NCBI GenBank assembly: GCA_038049695.1 | Contig: CP142452.1 | Location: forward strand, 36,134,501-36,198,500 | DNA length: 64,000 nucleotides | Reading direction: 5' to 3' | DNA from: Cinnamomum chago | Lineage: Eukaryota; Streptophyta; Magnoliopsida; Laurales; Lauraceae | Shown: one piece after another, positions 55,944 through 64,000 of the stretch | Layout of the letters: each line of letters begins with the position of its first letter | Numbering within the stretch: the first letter of the stretch is position 1 | Notes under the pieces: model-generated | What the model was told of the DNA's origin: nothing | Seen by the model: the letters and a program-made list of their open reading frames with translations, nothing else | Database searches by the model: none | Translations under genes and position numbers: made by a program

Positions 55944-58900
55944 TATCGTGACCCCGGACCGGGTTACCGAGGTCCTAATTCGGGATCAGCACTATTGTGG
56001 TATGTTGTGTACATATTTATTTAATTTCCCACAGGTGTCCGCGGTGAGGATATCACAATAACATAAATATTTCTTTCAATGAAGAAGCGTTTAGTAATTC
56101 AAATTGATAATTCAATTCTAGTCATAAGATAACAACACATATATAAACCAAGTATCAGAATGAGCAATGATCATTACTGCATTCCCAAAAGAAAAGTTAA
56201 AGTTTATACAAAAGATCATTTAATTACACTTCCCAAAAATAGAGGCCAACAAAGGCCAATATAGACAAAATATCAATCCCTTAAGAATGGTTAAATGTTT
56301 CTCAAAAAGTTTCGTCTCTCATAGCAATCAAATGTCTACACGACATCATCAGCATGCCACTCAACTAGGAGTTGCGGTTCACCGACGGGATAGACAATGT
56401 CCGGACCTGAGTACCAAACAGTGAGTCAAACACGACGGTTTAGCAAACGGGTGAAAAGACATGACAATAAAACAATAAATGAATTTACCTTCAAAAGCAT
56501 TTAATTTTGTTTAAATAGCAATTTCCATAAAAGAGATAAATCATTTATCCAAATACAAGCATGTGTTGTAAAACATGTAAGGGTAACCAAGGAAACAGGA
56601 AACAAGCAAGATGGCAACCACAGGAAGCTAAGTCCTCTATCACTGAAGTGACAGAGCAATATCAAGGCGTTGATCTCAGTCACACGAGGTGAGGAGAAAC
56701 AACGAAATATATACATATACATATAATATACGGGACATGACCACGGTAGCGAGCCGGGCATCGGGAATCACGGTAGCAGTCCGAGGTATCGGGACAAGAC
56801 CACGGTAATAACCGGGTAGCGGGATCCAAACTGCAGCTGGCGAGACAAGTCCAAGTCGGTGGATCAGACCAACAGGGTTATCCAAGCTTAGTGGTCCGAC
56901 TCATAGGTCAAATGACAAAAATCAAAACATGTGTAAAATACTTCAAGTGCAAGTACATAAACAGGCGGAACGGGGGTGCTCAAAGGCACAATAGTCATAT
57001 CAATCCGGGCATGCTTATCGGGACTAGTAAAATGCTACAATTGAAATTTCAACATTTTCGGGAATACATAAGAAATTCGGGGATAATGAAATACAAATGA
57101 GCTTTCAAAATCTCAAACAAGTATCGGGGTTCAAGATTTGTTTAAGGTGAATAGGGGTCTCGTATGTCAATTTAATGACAACTTGGTACTCTTCTAGTTT
57201 TGGGACATTCCGGACTCCTTATACATCTTACGATTTTTAAAACTTCAAATGAAATCTTTGTGATGTGGTTTTTTTCCCAAACGGATGTCAAATCATAAGA
57301 ACGGTTCTTCTCATTACAATAGGGCTCCCAACAAACCTCTCTAAATCATATAAACATTTCATTTGTGCTCCCAAAACAGCCCCAGGTGAACAGTACCCAT
57401 CGCTTGAGCGGACTAGAGGTTCGCTCGAGCGATGAGGTCTCTGGTTGTCTGGATGGGTTCGCTCGAGCGAAGTTGAAGTCGCTCGAGCGAACTCATCCAG
57501 CATCAGGTTGGCTCGAGCGGAAGTTCAGTTCGCTCGAACTAACCACTCTCTCGAACAAGTTTTGGGAGGGTTCGTTCGAGCAACAAAGGGGTCCGCTCGA
57601 GCGAACTATCCACTGGAAAGGTACGAACCCATTTCTGAACCCTTCGCTCGAGCGACCTATCAAGTTTGTTCAAGCGAACTGTCCAAAAACTGATTCCGGG
57701 ACAGTTCTTCTCCTCTCTTTCTCCTCCTTTTACAACCTCTTTTTAGCCCCTTAAATACACCAAATGAGGAGTTCAAAACTCCATCCAAATCAACCTCAAA
57801 TCTCCTACAACATCCATTCCATCCTCCTCCAACAATATCACATCCAAATACAAAGAAAGAAGGGAAGGAAACCACTATACCAAGAACTCATTTGAACTAA
57901 AAATAAGGGAAAATTGAATACCATGAACCAATACATTTCTATGACAGTAAATGCACTATCAAAGCTCTTTCATGAGCATTCATTTCAAGTCAATGCAATA
58001 AATAAGCATGTATGAAAAAAAAATCAACCACATTTCTTATAAAACCTTTGAAAGCTCATAAAATCAAATCATCCACTTGCCTTAGGTCCAAGCTAATCAA
58101 TAATAAGCTTTAGACACTCCTCCAATCCAAAGATCCAAGCTATGAGCAAAAATCCCTAAAAACAAACCATAAATGGGTCAAAACAAGAAATCAAAAGAGA
58201 AACCTTACAATAATGAAAATGGAACCTCTTCAAGGATAAAGGAACACAAATCTAAGAGATGAGGAGTGTTGCTTACTTGTAGGTTCTCCAAATGGGCAAG
58301 GTGAGCTCAAAGAGAGTCTTGGGATGTGAGTTTTCTCCAAAAATGGTATCAATGGAAAGTTATGGTGATGAGGAAGAAGATGATGATCTATATTCCTCAA
58401 TTTGTGCAAGGTTGGTGGTGGATTTGGTGGTGGAAAGCAAGAGAAAAAGAAGGAGAAAAGGAAAAGGGAAAACCCTAGTTAATGGTTTGAGCTAGAAAAA
58501 GGGGAAAAGAGAGAGGAGGTTTCTCCTTTTATAGAAAATGGAGTTGGGTCCCACCACTAGAATCCTTTGTGGGCTGAAATCATGATTATCAGGGCTTCGA
58601 ATGAATTCGACGAAGAAGAGAAAAGTGATCGTTGAAATTTCTAGTTTCCAAAAAGTATATGTTTCGCAGGTTTCAGGAATATCAAATTTTTTGGTACAAA
58701 TTTAGTGTAAAATGACTGTTTTGCCCTCAATGCTAGGAAAGTCTGGTTTCGGGATCTTGAACGGGCACGGGATCAACATAAAAGTTGCAGGGATTAATGA
58801 GATAAATAAAACAGTATTAAAATAATAAACAAAGAAATCTCAGATAATTCCCCAAGTAAACGCAAAGTTATAAAAGGAACCCCCAAAGGGCCCCACTAGT

Positions 58901-59039
58901 CACAAAGGCACTCAAAATTTTCCAAAGCTACATCAGAAGTTATTCTAATCCCAACTTAACCAAAACACACTAATTACGCTTAGAACTAAAACACAACTTA
59001 ATTAACACTAATCGAAGTCACTCGGGACGAGGTCTTACA
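55944..59039 (-). repeat. 5' LTR of Gypsy B
   Basis: A 3096-bp LTR, TATCGTGACCCCGGACC to GAGGTCTTACA on +, collinear with the 3' LTR. A TATA-like box (minus, TCTATAAAAGGAG) lies at 58523-58533, about 0.5 kb into the LTR. The palindrome array at 57401-57680 lies about 0.85-1.13 kb downstream of that box, so probably in the transcribed leader. Confidence 0.9.
57401..57680. repeat. Palindrome array (CTCGAG type) in the 5' LTR of Gypsy B
   Basis: About ten copies of TTCGCTCGAGCGAA or degenerate forms over 280 bp, including the exact 14-bp palindrome at about 57469. It is longer than the array in the 3' LTR by at least two units. Confidence 0.87.
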
Positions 59040-59044
59040 CTAGA

Positions 59045-60600
59045 CACAACCGATGGGTAGTGGTGGGAAGTACAAACTTAATTGTTTTTCTCATTATGGG
59101 TTCCTGATCAATTAAGATCGCTTTTAGTGGGTCTTCGGGCATTGATTCGAGCCAAGTCTTAAATAACCATACAAAATATTCAAATGTTTCATCTGAAAGA
59201 AGTCCGCAACCAAATATTGTTATCTAACCATGGTGATTCACTCCTATGAATATACCAAAAATCAGGTCAAATTTGTTTGTTGTCATGTCAAATCCAACGA
59301 CTCCCCCAAACTCCCTATATGATGCTCGAGAGATATGCTCCGTCCAAAACACATGTCTCACATGCCCCTTTGAATCTAGTTCTATTGAAAAAAAAAATAG
59401 TGATCGACTTGGTTTTTTTAGCTGCTTGAAATGTTCATATAACTTCTGGCCATCTTTGCCCATGTTATTCATCTTTTTGTCTCTACAATAATTTCGGACA
59501 TCTTTTTTGGTGAAACCTAGCCAACCCCACCTAGTGGGAAAAGGCTTGGTTTGGTTTTGTTTCGTTTTTCTGTGAAACCAACCAGGTCAGCACGACCACC
59601 CGCTTGAACTTCAAATATATCCATTTGACTATAGGTTTGTATATTTGTGGCACTAAATGAATCTATCAAATTTTTCTTCGGTGCAGTCACATTACAATGT
59701 AATCATAATATATGAGCCTTTTGAGGAGAACTTAAAAATGAGAATGTTCCATCACAAATTTGCTTACAACCCATTGCCCATCTGCATTTCTTCTCACCTG
59801 TAACTCAGCCCCACAATTCTCTCAAATATCTGTAACACGCCTCTGTACAACATTTGCTTGGTACAACATCTTCTCTACTTTTTGGCCTTCTTTGGAACAC
59901 AAAAACTTTTTCCAAACAAATTCGTTTTTACGTCTTGCATCGGAGCTTTTCCTTACACTAAACCAGACAGCTTTAGCATAAATGTTGTTGAGGTTGAAAG
60001 CCCCCTTTGTGCTATCCACTAACATCCCTACTCTTTGTATTAATTCCTCTTCTACATCTAGAACAAATGATATAATTGTTGAAGATGCACCTGATTCTTT
60101 CTAAACAATGTTCCAGATGCACACAAAAAATAAAAATAAAAAACATTAGATGAGAATATAAGAAGCACATGTTATTAGATGAAAATATAAGAAACTAAAC
60201 TTAGCTAACTTACACTAGTGGATGAATGTTGCACATGTTGCAATGAATAAACAGGCATCTCAATTGAATGAGATGAGGAATTCGTGACACCAATGCAGGG
60301 CATTTGTTGTGTGGTGGATGTTGCAGGTATTGTGATGAATGCATGATTGGCATTTGTTGTGTGGTTGGATGTTGCAGGTATTACGATGAATGCATGATTG
60401 GCATTTGTTGTGAGAAATACATCACAGACGCTTGAAATGACTGGGCCAAGGAATTTGTGACAGCGATGACAGGCATTTGCTGCGGCATTGGACTTTGCAA
60501 CTGAAGTGATGAATGCATCATGGGCATATGTTGTGAGAAATACATCACAAGCATTTGAATTGATTGAGGCAAAGACTCCGTTACAGCAATGTTAGCTGAT
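59045..60600 (-). pseudogene. FAR1-related (FRS) gene, N-terminal half
   Basis: Sense order: a low-complexity N-terminal stretch with repeated QQMPIMHSS-like units (60250-60600); the FAR1 DNA-binding domain with YAKAVWFSVRKSS, ARRKNEFVWKKFLCSKEGQ, CGAELQVRRNADGQWVVSKFVMEHSH (59700-60020); a linker with FTKKDVRNYCRDKKMNNMG (59470-59530); and the start of the MULE transposase fold with GGVVGFDMTTNKFDLIFGIFIGVNHHG, LLSDETFEYFVWLF and AILIDQEPIMRKTI (59050-59350). A stop replaces the usual Gln after NHHG near 59227, and other stops occur in the DNA-binding part. Gypsy B splits the gene at 59040. FRS proteins act in the nucleus as transcription regulators; this copy is dead. Confidence 0.78.
60250..60600 (-). 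repeat. Coding minisatellite at the FRS N-terminus
   Basis: GATGAATGCATGATTGGCAT and TTGTTGTG-type phrases recur about four times. There is also a longer two-copy unit containing TGTTGTGAGAAATACATCAC at about 60397 and 60531. Translated on minus it gives repeated QQMPIMHSS and SVMYFSQQMP. Confidence 0.8.
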
Positions 60601-60843
60601 TCCTTCTAAATGACATTATAAATTAAGAGCAGATCACATCCTAATTAGACCTAGGAAAAGTAGATGAGCAGAAGGAGGTGCTCTTACGTGAATGTCCCAT
60701 ATCAAATCACCAGCACTTTACACATCTATGCACACAATTTAATATCTAGATAACGCATCATTAACCAAACATCATTCTAATGAAACCAAGTATCAATAAT
60801 TAAAAAAGATTATGTACCCATGACAGAAAGCCCAATGAAAGCT

Positions 60844-61385
60844 GATGATGCCAAAAAGTGGCTTTCGGGCACCACCGGTCAAGTGATATGTAATTGATGT
60901 AGAAATTAATGAAGAGAGAGAGAAGGTTTATAGTGGTTCGGTCGGTATGACCTACGTCCACTTCAAATGATCACTTTACTGCTCTGGGGAGGAGATTACA
61001 AAGTAGTCAGATACAATGATAGTGAGAAAATTAATTATATTTTCTCCTTTAGTAGGACTCTCCTTTTATAGTCTTTCCCCAACGGGTGGAGAGAATCTCC
61101 AGCGATCTCCAACGGCGTACGCTCCAGTCTGGTGGAGTCTCCCGCACTGTCCTCAACAGATGAGCAGATAAGATCTCTTCCGCGGGACTTGGTGAAAGCC
61201 GGTAGATGGAACGACGCGTGTGCTGACTCTGTCATTCGATGGATCCGGACCCGGCCCTTAACGGGTAGATGACGACCCGGGCTCATCATGGACTTGGATC
61301 AGTCAGACCCGACCCGCTATCGTGGACCGAGCCGTTTAGGTTCAACCCATCATTACGGACCGAGTTATTTGGGCCTGACCCATCA
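60844..61385 (-). mobile_element. Solo LTR, 542 bp, Copia-like
   Basis: Bounded by TGATGATGCC and GACCCATCA on +, with the perfect 5-bp duplication AAAGC at 60839-60843 and 61386-61390. On minus it contains a GTGGACGTAGGTCATACCG-like stretch followed by CGAACCAC, the block found near the transcript end of many Copia LTRs. It is inserted upstream of the FRS gene. There are no internal genes. Confidence 0.85.
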
Positions 61386-61390
61386 AAAGC

Positions 61391-61531
61391 CACATCACTA
61401 TATCTTAATTCACTTCAAGACCCATGACTTTCTAAGACCATGAAAGCACCTCCTCACTGTCTCGAGAAATCATGGTCGAGTCACTGTTGAAGATCTGGTT
61501 TTTTTCTTTGGAATCCAATCTATTGAACATC

Positions 61532-61569
<38 letters not shown>

Positions 61570-61829
61570 CATAGAATGAGGGCTATGCATTCTTCGATTT
61601 ATTACCTTGGGACAAAGGACAAATAAAAATCCCTAAAAAATCCAAATTATAATAGCATGAGGGCTTGACCAGTTTTAGCCTTTCTTAATAAATCAAACTG
61701 AAAAATCCCTAACGAATCAAAGAAACCCCCTAGATTCCTCCACCTAATAATACCCATAAAATGATTCTTAAACTAGAAGATCACCAGAGAAAAAGCTCAA
61801 ACAGAAGGTATCATAGAAAAGTGATGGAT
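61391..61829. other. Unassigned sequence with a (TA)n tract
   Basis: I recognised no gene. An uninterrupted (TA)n run of about 33 bases is at 61535-61567. Confidence 0.5.
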
Positions 61830-62385
61830 GGTCTACACTAGCTCCAAAATGAAGACTGCAGAAAGGAAAGAAAAAAAAAGTGTCAAAAACCATATCATAC
61901 CAGTGACAAATGGAAAACTCACCAACCAAACTTGCATCGTAGAATCCATCACCGGCGACATAGAATCCATCATCAGCGTCGAAGAATCCATCATTGCAGC
62001 GTTGTCAGGCTTTCCCCAAGGAAGAGAATGGAGTAGCATAGCCTCTTGGGGCTTCTCTCAGAGAACTCAATCGAGAGTGGTCGAGTCCATCGTTGGCGTT
62101 GTAGAATCCATCATCGCGTTAAAGTATCCATCGTTGCAGCATCGTCGGGCTTTCCTCAGGGAAGAGAATGGAGTAGCGTAGCGTCTTGGGGCTTCTTTCA
62201 GAGATGAGAATGGAGAGGGTTTGGAATGAGATTTGGTCAGAAATCTCAAAAGTGAAAATGGGTTGCTTTTTCTCCTCGAAAACAATGCAATGCTTGTTTG
62301 ACTTTCCATCCCACCGTTAGATATGAGAGGTGGATGGACGGTTGAGATGCAGCTCTCTCATGTATATGGTGAGAGAGACTCTCCC
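61830..62385 (-). mobile_element. Element R copy 2 with internal minisatellite
   Basis: Read on minus it starts GGGAGAGTCTCTCTCACC next to a (TA)n tract. Its first 180 bp match element R copy 1 at 31009. It then has a different tandem array (61920-62200) with a unit of about 140-150 bp containing GTAGAATCCATC, GGAAGAGAATGGAGTAGC and CTTGGGGCTTCT. No transposase is present. The left boundary is uncertain. Confidence 0.5.
61935..62205. repeat. Minisatellite of element R copy 2
   Basis: Two main units, each with several GAATCCATC phrases and then GGGCTTTCC-like, GGAAGAGAATGGAGTAGC and CTTGGGGCTTCT blocks. The repeat text differs from that in copy 1 although the flank is shared. Confidence 0.8.
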
Positions 62386-62424
<39 letters not shown>

Positions 62425-62426
<2 letters not shown>

Positions 62427-62605
62427 GGAAGTTTCAAGTGCATCCATCCCTCACCATAGGGTGAGGGATGCTTCCACAAATGGGAATTTTCAAGTACAAA
62501 AGTGAATTTTCAAGTACATAGGGTGAGGTACACTTCCTTGTCTTCATGTGCAAAAAGGAAAAGTGCCCTCACTCTATGGTGAGGGATAGATGCACTTGAA
62601 CATTC

Positions 62606-62608
<3 letters not shown>
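62425..62608. mobile_element. MITE X, 184 bp, between (TA)n tracts
   Basis: Ends are GGGGAAGTTTCAAGTGCATC and, read inward from the right, GGGGAATGTTCAAGTGCATC. The match continues through CCCTCACCATAG. Both flanks are long pure (TA)n tracts, so the target duplication cannot be measured. There is no coding. Confidence 0.8.
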
Positions 62609-62639
<31 letters not shown>

Positions 62640-62641
<2 letters not shown>

Positions 62642-62855
62642 GGTCAGCTCTCTTAAGCTAAAACTTACTTTATCCTAAGCTGAAACAGTGTCAGTCCACA
62701 AATCAAAGTGGATTATTATTGCTTTTTGCATGATGATCGTCTCCAAAATCAAGATAAATTCAATCAGAACTGGATTTTCTAGTTCTATCTTGCAAAAAAC
62801 AGATATAATCAACTTTGATTTGTGGAACTAGTAGTATTCCAGCTTAAGAGAGCCC
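62640..62855. mobile_element. MITE Y, 216 bp, between (TA)n tracts
   Basis: Ends are GGGGTCAGCTCTCTTAAGCT and, read inward from the right, GGGCTCTCTTAAGCTGGAAT. A second inner inverted pair lies around CACAAATCAAAGT at 62697 and ACTTTGATTTGTG near 62811. It is flanked by (TA)n on both sides. There is no coding. Confidence 0.78.
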
Positions 62856-62879
62856 TATATATATATTTATATATATAAT

Positions 62880-64000
62880 TGTTTCTTTCCAGTTGGTGAG
62901 TTCTTTAGCATCATTGAATTTTGGGGTTAATACGGGATTAGACAGTCATTTTTGGGTTGGCCATCCAAGGCCGCATCTACTATATTTTAGACATCATTAA
63001 AGTAAGCAATCTTTTTAACATAGCCATTTGGTGTCAATATTATAAAAGGACCCCAGGTTAGATATACTTTTTTAATTTTATTTTGTATTTGTAGTTTTTG
63101 AAAGTTATCTAAACTTTTTCTCCTTTAGAATAAATCTTGATTATGGAATTTTGAAAGTAATAAAATTTTAAACCCTAATTAAACTAATAAGCCCATATAT
63201 TTTCTTTCTTTTTTTTTCAAATATTTTAGTTGGTTCCTAACAGGCATCAACAACCTCGTATATTATCTGTTAAGAGATTTGGAAAAAAAAAAAAAAAAAA
63301 AGAAGGATATAACCACGGTGGTGGTCACCTTTGGGGGATCCAATTCACTCACTGGATGTCATCGTTATTGCTAGGATTTGGATAAGATTTGAGCTGCAAA
63401 TTGATCACATTTGAAATATAAAAATTTCAGGAGTGGCTGTTCCAATCGTCACATGATCAATCCAGACTCCTCCCAATATTCTTTGCTCAGTATTACGTTT
63501 ACAGTGTCACTTCCCTGGATTGTTGATGATCTTTTATATGGTGTAACCTTCGTAATCGTATCACGTTCCCCAAGATTGATGATGATCTTTTTTCTTGTGC
63601 AACTTCAATATTATGACTACATCATGGCTGAATAACAGAAATGATGAATGTACCATATTTAGCTCTAGGCTCATTATTTTCTATTGTTCTCTTACAAGCC
63701 TAGAGGAATAAACAATATATTTGCTCTAAGCTCTTACAATTATACAATAATACATTTTGTTCATGTGTTATTGTCCCGGATCTCCTTTTTACATTTCTAT
63801 TATAATTTTCACAAAGCCGAGTAGTAATTTTGTAATGTGCATGTTTATAGACATTTCTTGGGCTCAAAGAGTGGGTGTGTAAAGGGACTCTTCATTTAAA
63901 AGTTCACCTGCCATGTGATAAGAAACCTATTACTTCTCTTTAATCAATGAAATTTTCAACTTTCCTCACACATGATTAAAAAATTAGAATTTCACCCTAA
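62880..64000. other. Unassigned AT-rich sequence to the window end
   Basis: I recognised no gene or complete element. A run of about 19 A (63283-63301) could mark the tail of a retroposed sequence, but no matching duplication was seen. A short direct repeat, GTTGATGATCTTTT-like, occurs near 63521 and 63578. Confidence 0.4.

Larger units (their letters stand above)
44850..59039 (-). mobile_element. Gypsy LTR retrotransposon B (Del/Tekay-type chromovirus), broken, with a nested solo LTR
   Basis: A 14,190-bp element on minus with the perfect duplication CTAGA at 44845-44849 and 59040-59044. In sense order: 5' LTR (55944-59039), primer site, gag (split by solo LTR C), protease, reverse transcriptase with RNase H, integrase, polypurine tract, 3' LTR (44850-47859). 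It is related to but distinct from Gypsy A. It is broken, with more breaks than A, perhaps about ten. LTRs differ by several percent by eye, including length changes in the palindrome array, so it is probably somewhat older than A. Confidence 0.93.

Noticed and set aside
63283-63301. A poly-A tail of a processed retrocopy
   Set aside because: No coding or SINE/LINE body was recognised upstream and no flanking duplication was found, so it is left as a simple A run.

Overview
This window is transposon-dense plant DNA, most likely from a flowering plant. The evidence is the mix of families: Del/Tekay-type chromovirus Gypsy elements, Copia-type LTRs, an En/Spm (CACTA) element with TNP2 and Transposase_24 genes, a MULE with an OTU domain, a plant mobile domain gene, a FAR1-related gene and a tRNA-derived SINE. 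I could not name the species. I found no intact host gene, no rRNA or tRNA gene, no CRISPR array and nothing bacterial. Almost every recognisable protein is a transposase, a retroelement domain or a gene derived from a transposase.

Layout. (1) 1-8.3 kb: a decayed MULE region with the end of a transposase, a SWIM zinc finger and an OTU protease domain on +, facing a plant mobile domain gene on -. It is interrupted by two solo LTRs of one family in opposite orientation (1250-2948 and 5450-7126), each with a perfect 5-bp target duplication. (2) 8.3-11 kb: AT-rich unassigned sequence with local duplications. (3) 11.07-29.74 kb: a deep nest. A probable Tat-like solo LTR holds a 16.1-kb Gypsy element (11336-27471, minus strand, duplication GAGCC), and that Gypsy element holds three Copia-type solo LTRs. 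(4) 29.7-32.1 kb: unassigned sequence and a repeat-bearing element carrying a SINE. (5) 32137-43428: an 11.3-kb CACTA element with both genes, subterminal repeats and a 215-bp foldback element inside it. (6) 43.4-60.6 kb: a FAR1-related gene on -, split by a 14.2-kb Gypsy element (44850-59039, duplication CTAGA), which itself carries a solo LTR of a related subfamily. (7) 60.8-64 kb: a 542-bp solo LTR and a row of short elements that all meet (TA)n tracts with GGG/CCC ends.

The features are related by insertion order rather than by pathway. Target duplications allow most of that order to be read directly.

The most unusual signal is a recurring cassette inside the LTRs. It is an array of short CpG-centred palindromes (TTCGCTCGAGCGAA, CTCGGTCGACCGAG, GGCAGGTCGACCTGCC, GGCGGTTAGCCGCC types) at a roughly fixed place in each family. 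The palindrome sequence differs between families and even between close subfamilies. It occurs in both Gypsy and Copia LTRs, just upstream of a TATA box in the Copia LTRs and in the probable transcribed leader of one Gypsy family.
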